A DNA stretch of 22,222 nucleotides. Source: an uncultured Terriglobus sp. (GTDB taxonomy: Bacteria > Acidobacteriota > Terriglobia > Terriglobales > Acidobacteriaceae). The stretch spans positions 1-22,222 of the forward strand of contig CALMRM010000308.1 in the NCBI GenBank assembly GCA_937871605.1, written 5' to 3'. Below the pieces are notes generated by a model, which had not been told where the DNA came from, ran no database searches, and was given only the letters and a program-made list of their open reading frames with translations. Positions 8,895 to 15,374 of this stretch are shown piece after piece. The translations under genes were made by a program, and so were the position numbers. How positions within the stretch are numbered: the stretch's first letter is position 1; every line of letters starts with the position of its first letter.

Positions 8895-9075
8895 TCAGAG
8901 TGCGACAAAATCGCCTGCAGTCATGATCCAGTTACCTCCATGCTTTTTCGGCGCAAGCAATCGCCTTAGCCGTCTGTGACAAGATAATCGGCATGGCCAA
9001 TTTCGGCGGCTGCCAGTAGGGAGTCGTCATCAGGATCAGGCGAAGCCAATGCAGCTGCCGATGTCATAAGCCAGT
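8895..9075 (-). pseudogene. PIN-domain (VapC-like) toxin remnant
   Basis: The minus strand encodes DPDDDSLLAAAEIGHADYLV followed by TDG, the classic PIN-domain block with acidic residues and an A-D-Y-L-V-T core. A stop interrupts it, and after a frame change it continues KKHGGNWIMTAGDFVAL to a stop at 8895. This matches the usual C-terminal strand and helix of PIN nucleases. The N-terminal half with the first catalytic Asp is missing or unrecognisable. PIN toxins act as RNases in VapBC modules; no antitoxin gene was found beside it. Clearly a degraded remnant. Confidence 0.6.
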
Positions 9076-9187
9076 GCGGCAGCGCCACTAACGAGTGGCA
9101 AGGGGTTGGTCAAGCGACAATGTAGAAGTTGGGAACTGCTTCAACAAATGTTGTCGCCTTTCAAGCGCACACAGGAGTCGTTATCGC

Positions 9188-9583
9188 GTGCCAAGTAGTA
9201 ATCCACGCTTCCTCAAGGGGCCGTACCAGTCGCCTGATGTTGACATTGGTGATGCAATCACGTGTGCGGTACGCGGCCTTGTAGAGGTGAGGGGTTGGCA
9301 TGACACCGGAGTTATCGCCGCGCTGCTTGGCGGTGTGCGGGGAAGACGCTGGTCGATCGTTGTCAGTCACGATCTGCTCCGGGCACTGCATGTCGAGACA
9401 AGTGTCGCCATCTGCTTCTACTGGAACGTTTCGCAACCCACGGTCGCCGGGTGGCGCAGAGCGCTTAGGCTGGACAGTCGCGCGACGGAAGGCTTCCTGA
9501 CCACCATGAGCCAGGTGGGTTCTGTATCGGGCAGAGCACCTGGTGTTGCTGAGCGGTTGCGGAGCATGAATGCGAAGCCCTAG
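9188..9583 (+). pseudogene. Cassette copy 1, gene A: HTH/zinc-ribbon protein truncated by a stop codon
   Basis: Homologue of the intact gene at 11833, about 70 per cent identical by eye over the first 125 residues (FLKGPYQSPDV..., RWSIVVSHDLLRALHVETSV). The GTG start at 9188 has AGGAG at 9173-9177 and aligns with the ATG of copy 2. At 9581-9583 a TAG replaces the TGG (Trp132) of copy 2. Beyond it the frame still encodes the matching second helical region (AGRSREAVEHARARY, about 9642-9686). After a one-base insertion near 9720 it encodes the zinc-ribbon sequence (VCGHKWL...RRCARQTCRQP) to about 9796. The truncated product keeps the first HTH-like segment but lacks the second helical segment and the zinc ribbon. 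Confidence 0.75.
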
Positions 9584-9796
9584 ACACCGGCAGAGTTGCA
9601 ACTCTTGTCGGTGTGGAGTACCGCGGAGATCATAGCTCTGGCTGGAAGAAGCCGTGAAGCAGTCGAGCACGCGCGAGCCCGGTACAAACGACCACAGCGA
9701 CGCAATCTGCTGACCTGCCCATGTTTGTGGACACAAGTGGCTGTCACACAATGGTAAGACACCAAGGCGCTGCGCAAGGCAGACCTGCCGACAACC
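9584..9796 (+). pseudogene. Cassette copy 1, gene A: untranslated 3' part
   Basis: Continuation of the gene above after the nonsense codon. It encodes the second helical segment in the same frame, then, one base shifted, the Cys-X2-Cys and Cys-X4-Cys zinc-ribbon pairs conserved with copy 2. The preserved cysteines imply that the inactivation is recent. Confidence 0.6.
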
Positions 9797-9864
9797 TCTT
9801 TCGTAGATGCGCATACAAGAAGCCCAATCCTAGCTCAACAGCAGAGCACCCTGGCTATCCGGAC

Positions 9865-10161
9865 GTGCCCGAGGGTCTTCATCTATACGGGAGTTGTCAA
9901 GCCGCCGTGAGATTGAGCGATAATCCGGCCTCTTCGCAGGCCAGGGCGGAACTGGCGAGCAGTACCTACTACTTCGGCTATATCGGTGGCTATATCGACG
10001 GCCTAAACAGGTTAGCGGACCAGGTGTGTGTGCGAGGGGCCGGCGTAAACACTGTTGCGCGAGTATACGTGGCCTACATGCAGCAAAACCCGAAGCTCAT
10101 GGACGAGGGCCGAGCCCTCGGTCTGTTGCTCGCGCTTAAGAATGGTTATGCCTGTTACTAG
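9865..10161 (+). pseudogene. Cassette copy 1, gene B: Rap1a/Tai-like protein lacking a signal peptide
   Basis: The conserved part reads LHLYGSCQAAVRLSDN, then YYFGYIGGYIDGLNRLADQV, CVRGAGVNTVARVYVAYMQQ and GLLLALKNGYAC. The cysteine spacing, the GYIxGxxDG motif, the CV-x-GxxxxTxxRVYVxYMxxNP block and the C-terminal Cys resemble the Rap1a/Tai family, small exported proteins first known as type VI secretion immunity proteins. The frame is open upstream to about 9721, but nothing there resembles a signal peptide. Compared with copy 2 about 60 bases are missing before this point. GTG at 9865 is the nearest in-frame start. The product would be cytoplasmic, which makes it doubtful as a functional gene. 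Confidence 0.55.
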
Positions 10162-10205
10162 GCGCGCCTAGCGTCGGCCTGGCGCACTCGGCTACTGTAA
10201 TCACT

Positions 10206-10391
10206 GTGTATTTCGATCGCACACCAGAGGAGTTCACCGCTTACGTGAGGAGGTTGGAAGCGCTTGCTTGGAAACTAGTCGGTCACCGTGACGAGTACGA
10301 AGCACTGATGGACGACCCAGTCATGTCACAGCTAACGTATGTTGAGGCGCTTGAGAGGCTGATCCTGTTGAAGAGCGGCGGTATTGACTAG
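10206..10391 (+). CDS. Cassette copy 1, gene C: small helical protein
   Basis: The 61-residue protein starts at GTG and contains DRTPEEFTAYVRRLEALAWK, then LVGHRDEYEALMDDP and LTYVEALERLILLKSGG. It is acidic, helical and has no signal peptide or membrane segment. It aligns with the first part of the 134-residue protein at 12904 (copy 2) with most positions shared, but stops soon after the shared LKSGG. It lies 44 bases after gene B, matching the order in copy 2. No family was recognised. The short length could be original or the result of truncation. Confidence 0.55.
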   Translation: MYFDRTPEEFTAYVRRLEALAWKLVGHRDEYEALMDDPVMSQLTYVEALERLILLKSGGID

Positions 10392-10569
10392 ACCAGGGTC
10401 AGATTGCACTGGCATGCTGGTCGATCTTGTTTGTCGTCAGCACGCTCGCAGGTGAACCATCTAACTTGCTAAAGTTGCGAACACACAAGCCTTCCCGGAT
10501 ACACGTGCTGCCGACTTCGCGAACCCGGAGGCGAACTGCGCCAAGCTTGCGGCGGGCTAGGACTCGCAG

Positions 10570-11088
10570 ATGGACCTGTGGCCCCACGAACGCACCCGCG
10601 CTCAACCGCATGCCGGGCGGCAAGACACGGTAAAAGCAGGCGCCTGTCGTGCGCTACGACGCATCCAGCGGCAATGCCTAACTGCTGTTCTGCGCGGAGA
10701 ACTCGCCCCTGCAGGCCAGCCGCCTGAACGCGGACGGCATCGTCCATGCGTCGCACGCGGCGGAGCTGCCAGCCCCAACGTACAGAGCTGCTCGCCGAGC
10801 TGCTTCGGCTTCATCAGCAGCAACGCCGGGCAGAACAGCTTCCCGCTCGGCTATGCCAACCGTACAGTCACGCAGAGCTTCCTTGCTGCCCACGACCTCG
10901 CGCACCTGGAAGACGCGGTGCCCACGCTCTGGAAGAGCGGCATCTACGCCTATACAAGTTGCACACCTGTGGTGTGGAACGGCCAGGTCTACCTGCCCAG
11001 CAACGCGGGCAGCGTGGATGCTACAAATTGGGGCCAAGTTCGTACTGATGAAAAGCAGAGCTCGCCTTCACCGACTGACCACTCTTGA
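10570..11088 (+). pseudogene. Remnant of a larger secreted or beta-propeller-like protein
   Basis: From about 10640 to 11030 the plus strand has the strong third-position GC bias of real coding sequence, but the coding frame switches. One frame gives VRYDASSGNA, a stop, then CAENSPLQASRLNADGIVHA. Another then gives CFGFISSNAGQNSFPLGYAN and FLAAHDLAHLEDAVPTLWKS, then SCTPVVWNGQVYLPSNAG. The last stretch (AxDLxxLxxxxPTLWxS followed by TPVVxNGxVYLPS) resembles PQQ-type beta-propeller blades. That is a resemblance only. Both ends are missing and the fragment lies between the two cassettes. Confidence 0.4.
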
Positions 11089-11272
11089 GCTGCAGCTCGA
11101 TAGCTGAGATGTCGTTCGCCTCAACTAAGTCGCTCTTTGCCTCCTGCCAGGAACGGGTAAGCCCCTCTCGCCATGGTGCGCGAGGAGAGTACAACGGTCG
11201 CACGAAGTACCGGATCTTTGTTGGAAAAGGATCCGGCAGGAGGACAACCTCACAGAGCAGCAGTTGCTTCAC
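11021..11272 (-). CDS. Hypothetical protein, uncertain
   Basis: An 83-residue minus-strand frame from GTG reads KQLLLCEVVLLPDPFPTKIR and on to WREGLTRSWQEAKSDLVEAN, ending SSAFHQYELGPNL. Composition and codon choice look protein-like. The frame is open further upstream to a stop near 11403 without a good start, so this may be the 3' part of a broken gene. No family was recognised and no ribosome binding site is seen. Confidence 0.3.
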   Translation of the reverse strand: MKQLLLCEVVLLPDPFPTKIRYFVRPLYSPRAPWREGLTRSWQEAKSDLVEANDISAIELQLKSGQSVKASSAFHQYELGPNL

Positions 11273-11279
11273 CGCGTCA

Positions 11280-11821
11280 GCGTAGCACCTGCAAGGCCGA
11301 TAAAACTTCGAGACGATATCACATTCGGTCAGGAACTTTCTGATATGTACAGATGCCTCTCCTTGTGCGAGGTACGCACCTGAGTGTCGCTTGCCTAATT
11401 ATGTGGCCTACTTCTGTTCAACTGTGTGGCACACATGAGCGCAGGAGGGACGGCATAGATCTACGCGTGACCGATACAAAGTTTTCTCTGGCGGTCTCCA
11501 CTACATCGATCGAGAATTGGCTGAGCTGGTTGATCTCGACGACCCGCTGCATCTGCATCAGCAGACGTGCGAGCGGGCGAAAGACAATTTGGCACACATA
11601 TGAATCGGCCGGCATCGAACCTCATGCCTGACCGATGACAAGATTCTCTCCGGCAAAACAGGGTAGCCGCTATCCGCGCTGACGGACTAGCAGAGTGCAC
11701 TCAGGGCAGAAGGTACGAGGCTAGTCCGCTATTTAGCCTGACATCGCATTATATTGAAGCTCCTAAAGATCGCCCAAGTAGACGGGTGCTTATCCTGTGA
11801 GAGCATGCGGCTTGGATGCTC
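11280..11821. other. Stretch without an identifiable gene
   Basis: Only short overlapping frames are present. One minus-strand frame (about 11418-11615, PLARLLMQMQRVVEINQLSQ) looks mildly protein-like, but no domain, start context or homologous family could be assigned. The segment separates the two cassette copies. Confidence 0.4.
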
Positions 11822-11832
11822 GAAGGCGAGGG

Positions 11833-12465
11833 ATGCCGACTCAAAAACCAACGCTCCTGAAAGGTCCCTACACGTCGCCTGATGTGAAGCTTGGCGATGC
11901 CATCGTTTGTGCGGTACGCGGTGCAGTAGAGGTGAAAGGTTGGCATGACAAAGGTGCGATTGGTGTGCCGCTTGGGGGAGTGAAAGGAACACGTTGGTCG
12001 ATTGTGGTCAGTCATGACTTGCTCAGAGCTTTGTACGTTGAGACGAGCGTCGCCATCCAGTTCTACTGGGCAGTTTCTGAACTCACTGTGGCGAACTGGC
12101 GCAGGGCGCTGGGGATTGAGAGCCGCGCAACGCTGGGCTTTGTACAGGCGGTGAGCCAGGTCGGCACGGTCATGGGAAGGGCACCAGGCATGGCCGAGCG
12201 GCTGCGCGCCATGAACGCCAACCCGTGGACATTAGAAGAATTGCGCATGCTGCCCTCTGTGAGCACCGCTGAGATGATTCGCTTCACCGGCCGTTCCAGG
12301 GAGGCCGTCGAGCACGCAAGAAGCCGCTACTGCCTGCCCCAGAAACGCGAGATCCTGACATGTGAGGTTTGTGGCTATGCATGGCTGCCACAGAACGGCA
12401 GCGTACCCCGGCGTTGTCCCAGACAGAGGTGCCGACAGCCGCTGAAAGGGCATCTTCCGGCGTAG
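11833..12465 (+). CDS. Cassette copy 2, gene A: HTH and zinc-ribbon DNA-binding-like protein
   Basis: The 210-residue protein is intact. Residues 8-60 form a small beta-rich domain (LLKGPYTSPDVKLGDAIVCA, WHDKGAIG, GTRWSIVVSHDLL). Residues about 62-97 look like a helix-turn-helix (LYVETSVAIQFYWAVSELTV then WRRALGI). Residues 132-166 look like a second HTH or Myb-like unit (TLEELRML, TAEMIRFTGRSREAVEHARS). A zinc ribbon follows with Cys177, Cys180, Cys195 and Cys200. I recall a similar layout in unnamed proteins of Planctomycetes and Myxobacteria, but cannot name a family. A role in DNA binding is inferred. The ATG at 11833 was chosen because it aligns with copy 1 and has a purine-rich GAAGGCGAGGG site just upstream; the frame is open back to 11797. 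Confidence 0.75.
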   Translation: MPTQKPTLLKGPYTSPDVKLGDAIVCAVRGAVEVKGWHDKGAIGVPLGGVKGTRWSIVVSHDLLRALYVETSVAIQFYWAVSELTVANWRRALGIESRATLGFVQAVSQVGTVMGRAPGMAERLRAMNANPWTLEELRMLPSVSTAEMIRFTGRSREAVEHARSRYCLPQKREILTCEVCGYAWLPQNGSVPRRCPRQRCRQPLKGHLPA

Positions 12466-12528
12466 ACATCGCTCTCACGGACACATCTCTTCGCCTGCGC
12501 CCCATGGACGGGCTGCTAGAGTTCACTC

Positions 12529-12875
12529 ATGCTTGCGCTCTCGTTGCTTTTGTTCGCAGTACAGGTAGCAGTTCCGGCAGACCTGTCGAGAGGTTCTCAC
12601 CTCTACGGAAGCTGTCAGGCAGCAGTGAGATGAGTGACGGTCCGGCTTCCGCACAGGCAAAAGCAGAACTTGCCAGCAGCACCTACTGCTTCGGCTATCT
12701 CAGCGGGTACATTGATGGCCTGAATGTGCTCAAGGAGCAGGTGTGCGTTCATGGGGCAAGCCTTGCTACGATTGCCCGCGTCTATGTGATCTACATGCAA
12801 AAGAACCCGACCTTGATGGAGAAGGGCCGGGCGCTTGGCCTCCTGCTCTCGCTCAAGAGCAGCTACGGTTGCTAG
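12529..12875 (+). pseudogene. Cassette copy 2, gene B: exported Rap1a/Tai-like protein with a one-base frameshift
   Basis: From the ATG at 12529 the frame gives a signal peptide (MLALSLLLFAVQVAVPAD) and SRGSHLYGSCQAAVR, then a TGA at 12631. The adjacent frame continues LSDGPASAQAKAELASSTYC, FGYLSGYIDGLNVLKEQVC, VHGASLATIARVYVIYMQKN and LLLSLKSSYGC, ending at 12875. Copy 1 has GAGATTGAG where this copy has GAGATGAG, so one T has been lost at about 12630. Repaired, it would be a small secreted protein of about 115 residues with four cysteines in the Rap1a/Tai pattern. Restart is conceivable because ATG (12630) overlaps TGA (12631), but that product would lack the signal peptide. It follows gene A by 63 bases. 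Confidence 0.6.
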
Positions 12876-12903
12876 TCTCCAGGAGCGACGGAGAACGGCT
12901 CAC

Positions 12904-13308
12904 ATGCACACTAGCTCATTGATACTAGCTTCGCCCCTTGACCGTACCCCCGAAGAGTTCACCAACTATGTCAAGCGCCTGGAAGAACTGGCGTGGAGGC
13001 TTGTCGGTGATTGTGAGGAGTACCAGGCCCTAATGGAAGACGAATCGATGGCACATCGGACATACGTCGAGGCTCTGGGACTCTTGATTCTCATGAAAAG
13101 CGGGGGCCGACTGAGTGAGGTCCGCCCGGTAGCGAACCGAGCTCAGGCTTGCGATCCTATGTTGAATCAAGTACGAACCCGCGTGTGGCAGATCATCGCA
13201 TCAGCTGGATACCGTCCGGAGCCGATGAGACTGAACTGTGATGGCCACTACCTTGGAGAAGCATGCGCAATTTTTTTCGCGGTGAGAACTCTCCTGTCGC
13301 CAAATTGA
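12904..13308 (+). CDS. Cassette copy 2, gene C: small helical protein
   Basis: The 134-residue protein starts at the ATG at 12904. The first part (DRTPEEFTNYVKRLEELAWR, LVGDCEEYQALMEDES, TYVEALGLLILMKSGG) matches the 61-residue copy-1 protein closely. The second part (VRTRVWQIIASAGYRPEPMR, NCDGHYLGEACAIFFAVRTL) has no counterpart there. No signal peptide, membrane segment or known domain is seen. It starts 28 bases after gene B, in the same order as copy 1. Its 3' end overlaps the start of the next small HTH gene. Confidence 0.6.
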   Translation: MHTSSLILASPLDRTPEEFTNYVKRLEELAWRLVGDCEEYQALMEDESMAHRTYVEALGLLILMKSGGRLSEVRPVANRAQACDPMLNQVRTRVWQIIASAGYRPEPMRLNCDGHYLGEACAIFFAVRTLLSPN

Positions 13309-13462
13309 CGACCAAGCGAGCCCAGAGATATTGCAACGCAATCTGAGTGGCGAACGCCACAGAGCTCTTGCGCAAGAGTTCGGCGTTTCTCCGGACAGCA
13401 TCGGCAAGCTTGTGCGTGGTCTCAGATGGAAGGAGATTGAAGGGAAACGACGCGGAGAGTAG
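13263..13462 (+). pseudogene. Small HTH protein with a one-base frameshift
   Basis: The ATG at 13263 has GGAG at 13255-13258 and gives MRNFFRGENSPVAKLTTKRA. After a one-base loss near 13324 (CCC for CCCC) the next frame continues EILQRNLSGERHRALAQEFG, VSPDSIGKLVRGLRWKEIEG and KRRGE to the TAG at 13460-13462. The helix-turn-helix (ALAQEFGVSPDSIGKLVRG) ending in a WKxI motif is typical of the short HTH module found alone or at the end of phage-type HNH nucleases. It overlaps the 3' end of the gene before it. Confidence 0.5.
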
Positions 13463-13634
13463 GCGCGAAGGAACCGGTAATCACTTGGTTAAGCTCAATG
13501 AAGCGAAAGTGAGAGAGATACGGGCGGCTCGGGAGCAAGGCGTCACCTTTCAACGGCTAGCTGAGCGGTACGAGGTTCACCCGGGTACAATCCTTGCGAT
13601 CATTCAGCGACGAACTTGGAAGCAAGTTGTTTGA
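13437..13634 (+). CDS. Small HTH-domain protein
   Basis: A short protein (about 65 residues if the TTG at 13437 is used) with NHLVKLNEAKVREIRAAREQ, then GVTFQRLAERYEVHPGTILA and RRTWKQVV. This is the same single-HTH module as the gene before it: KLxExxVREIR helix, HTH, closing TWK. It probably binds DNA; similar modules occur in mobile elements and HNH nucleases. The start is uncertain because no ATG fits. AGGAG (13431-13435) is too close to the TTG at 13437, and a second TTG at 13485 is possible. It overlaps the end of the upstream HTH gene. Confidence 0.55.
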   Translation: MKGNDAESRREGTGNHLVKLNEAKVREIRAAREQGVTFQRLAERYEVHPGTILAIIQRRTWKQVV

Positions 13635-13694
13635 GAGGTGATCCTTGTGGCGACAGACTCGAAGCCAAGGAGCTTCGTGCTGGATAGTCTGCAG

Positions 13695-14012
13695 TCAAGG
13701 TCTAAGCCAGTACCCCAGCACAGTGCCTATGACTCCGAAGGCCCATTTCTGTTGATCGGCTTCGTAGTGCCGGGATAGAACGATGTACAGTGCAGAGGCA
13801 AGTACGGCAAGAGTCACAAGAATACGCATCCAGAGTGCGGCGTAGAAGCCCTGGTTCTCGCCCGCAGCCTGCAAGCTGATAGTGCTAGGCCGCGGATGTC
13901 GGGACGTCAGACCGGAGCCGAGCACTGATGTCCGCGGTTGCGCTGCCGCGAGCGAAGCCAGGAGTAGAGCCATCGTGATGAGGAATAGCGCGAGACCAGC
14001 ATGCGAGAGCAT
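13695..14012 (-). CDS. Small membrane protein, two predicted membrane segments
   Basis: The 105-residue protein starts at ATG (14010-14012), with AGGAGA (14021-14026) at 8-base spacing. The in-frame TTG just before is less likely. The N-terminal hydrophobic segment (AGLALFLITMALLLASLAAA) ends at a likely signal peptidase site (AAAQP). An extracytoplasmic linker follows, then a second segment (MRILVTLAVLASALYIVL) and the C-terminal block EADQQKWAFGVIGTVLGYWL. That ending is a conserved motif in unnamed small bacterial membrane proteins. The function is unknown. A possible -10 box (TATAGT on the minus strand, near 14050) lies upstream of the ribosome binding site. Confidence 0.65.
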   Translation of the reverse strand: MLSHAGLALFLITMALLLASLAAAQPRTSVLGSGLTSRHPRPSTISLQAAGENQGFYAALWMRILVTLAVLASALYIVLSRHYEADQQKWAFGVIGTVLGYWLRP

Positions 14013-14222
14013 CAAGGCGTTCTCCTATGCATGAAGTAGCATTAGAAGCACTATATTCGCTTTATGTTCGCCATCTTCGGTTGTCTCGAAAGGGCAGGCT
14101 GCACGAGCTCGGAGCGGTAGCTTGGCCGCAAGCTGGCCGCTGGTGTTTGTGTACTTCGATGGAAAGTGTGTCGCTTGCCGAATTACGTGGCCGACTCATG
14201 CCTGGTCCGATGGAACAGACCT

Positions 14223-14321
14223 TCAACACGCTAGCGATTTAACATCAAAACGGCTGAAAATCGCAGAAGCAACCGCAACAGCAAAGCGGCTCGCTGAATC
14301 TGCAACTGCTCTGGTGTACAT
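14223..14321 (-). CDS. Possible 32-residue small protein
   Basis: An ATG at 14319-14321 on the minus strand is preceded by AGGAG at 6-base spacing and opens MYTRAVADSASRFAVAVASA followed by IFSRFDVKSLAC. The frame is short and without family. The good ribosome binding site is the only real support. A plus-strand frame over the same bases (FVYFDGKCVACR) has a thioredoxin-like look but no start site. Confidence 0.25.
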   Translation of the reverse strand: MYTRAVADSASRFAVAVASAIFSRFDVKSLAC

Positions 14322-14359
14322 GCTCTTCTCCTGACGGGTGTGTGCATCGTGGATGGTTG

Positions 14360-14383
14360 GGGGCAGTGTTCCTGCACTGCCCC
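14360..14383 (-). terminator. Hairpin downstream of ssb
   Basis: GGGGCAGTG (14360-14368) pairs perfectly with CACTGCCCC (14375-14383) around a 6-base loop, 18 bases beyond the frame-corrected end of ssb. There is no T-tract on either side, so this is a stem-loop terminator candidate only. Confidence 0.45.
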
Positions 14384-14400
14384 ACTGAAGCTCTGTCCGG

Positions 14401-14753
14401 CTACTCTTCCGTGTCCGTCTCGGCCCCGACCGCAACTCGCTCGATGGCGGCGGCAAGGAACTCGGTCTCGTAGAACTTCACGGTCTCCGCCCGATCACCC
14501 GCGAGTAGTTGTTGTTCCGGGCCTCGGCCTCGACATACACCCGGTCCCCCTTCTTCAGCTTGGCCGCGTACTTCCGCAGGTTGCCGAACACGACGATGTT
14601 CTGCCAGTCGGTACGGGTCTGCCGGTCGCCCGCGTTATCCGTCCAATGGGAAGAGACCGCTATGGAAAAGGTCACAGGTGCTGTACCGTTCGCCTGCTTG
14701 GCGTCGGCTCCAAGGTGGCCCATAAAGGTGGAGCGGTTCAGGTTGCTAATCAT
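14401..14753 (-). pseudogene. ssb: Single-stranded DNA-binding protein (Ssb) with a 3' frameshift
   Basis: The OB-fold is clear: MISNLNRSTFMGHLGADAKQ, FSIAVSSHWTDN, TDWQNIVVFGNLRKYAAKLK, KGDRVYVEAEARNNNYS. The uncorrected frame stops at 14478 (91 residues). With one G restored near 14505, the frame continues AGDRAETVKFYETEFLAAAI and ERVAVGAETDTEE to a TAG at 14401, for a total of about 117 residues. The last beta strand of the OB-fold therefore lies beyond the break. No classical DDDIPF-type acidic tail is seen, only an acidic end. AGGAG lies 6 bases before the ATG. A short, tail-less second Ssb is typical of mobile or plasmid-derived DNA. The frameshift may be a read error. Confidence 0.7.
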
Positions 14754-14759
14754 GGTGTT

Positions 14760-15300
14760 CTCCTTCAGGTTGTTAGGCGGCTAGAATGCTAGCGGTTTAG
14801 GTTGTCAGCAACTCAAGAGGCTGGCACTCCGCTCTTGAATGGTTTGGCTGTGTTTGTTCAGAAACACGCCTTGGCCCTGGCCCACGCCAGCAGGGGCGGC
14901 AAGTGCAATGCTGTGGGAAACGTGCCCGGCACGGGCAGGCCGCAGGCCCGGAGGAAGCGAATACCTGGAGCTGCACGGAGCGTTTTCTCACCAGCTTGCG
15001 CGCGCCAGGCGACGGAGTCCCTCAGCAAGGTTTGGCTTCCGATTCGTACGCGCCAGCGTACAAACCTGCTTTTGGGGCGTTACGGGGTACCCCCGTTGGG
15101 ATGGGGAGCCTCCAAAACCGCGCCGCCCTCGCGCGGGCTGGGAGCCGGGCGAAGGGCGCAAGCGCCTTCCCCGATCCAAGCATCTAGAGGGCTAGAGTGT
15201 TAGCGGGTAGAACGCTGGATGGGTAAACGGCTGGATACGCGTAGGCCCACCTCAGTAAGGTTTCTTCTGTGTCAGGCCATTAGTGCAATCTTGAAGCGAA
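14760..15300. other. GC-rich non-coding region with inverted repeats
   Basis: Three plus-strand frames are open at once with Arg/Gly/Ala/Pro-rich, low-information translations, which is expected of GC-rich DNA and not of a gene. Inverted repeats include CGTGCC/GGCACG (14921-14933), GTACGC/GCGTAC (15046-15061), TTTTGG ... CCAAAA (about 15070-15117) enclosing GGGGTACCCC, and an imperfect stem around GGCGCAAGCGCC (15147-15173). The element GCTAGAATGCTAGCGG (14783-14798) recurs as GCTAGAGTGTTAGCGG (15192-15207), bracketing the segment. An origin, transfer site or structured RNA is possible; none can be assigned. Confidence 0.45.
14783..15207 (+). repeat. Pair of near-identical CTAG-rich direct repeats
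   Basis: GCTAGAATGCTAGCGG at 14783-14798 and GCTAGAGTGTTAGCGG at 15192-15207 differ at two positions. They lie about 410 bases apart, on either side of the GC-rich non-coding segment. The downstream copy is followed by looser reiterations (GTAGAACGCTGG, ACGGCTGGATACGC). Confidence 0.5.
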
Positions 15301-15330
15301 GTCGATAGTGATTCGGTCCTAGCGGACTAG

Positions 15331-15360
15331 TTGACAGTACGCACACTCACCGTGCATAGT
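15331..15360 (+). promoter_or_regulatory. Promoter of the blaI-like operon
   Basis: TTGACA at 15331-15336 and CATAGT at 15355-15360 are separated by 18 bases, a good match to a housekeeping promoter. It is 27 bases upstream of the BlaI-family start and is flanked by CCTAG motifs. Confidence 0.6.
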
Positions 15361-15374
15361 CCTAGTCAGCTAGG
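15361..15374 (+). promoter_or_regulatory. Candidate BlaI-type operator (CCTAG palindrome)
   Basis: CCTAG-TCAG-CTAGG is a perfect inverted repeat directly after the -10 box and overlapping the AGGAG ribosome binding site (15372-15376). A second CCTAG...CTAG arrangement (15319-15330) abuts the -35 box. BlaI/MecI dimers bind inverted repeats at their own promoter, so self-repression here is a reasonable inference. Confidence 0.5.

Noticed and set aside
9161..9814. 217-residue minus-strand frame
   Set aside because: It is antisense to cassette copy 1 gene A. A similar antisense frame also occurs opposite copy 2 and only mirrors the real gene.
11418..11615. 65-residue minus-strand frame with a helical look
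   Set aside because: It has no ribosome binding site, family or conserved neighbour and overlaps equally open frames.
9188..13308. Reading the cassette as a type VI effector-immunity locus
   Set aside because: Only the Tai-like fold supports it. No effector, VgrG, PAAR or other secretion gene is present, and the partner looks like a DNA-binding protein.
14802..15203. Overlapping open frames of up to 133 residues on the plus strand
   Set aside because: Three frames are open together, with Arg/Gly/Ala/Pro-rich low-information translations and no ribosome binding site, as expected by chance in GC-rich DNA.
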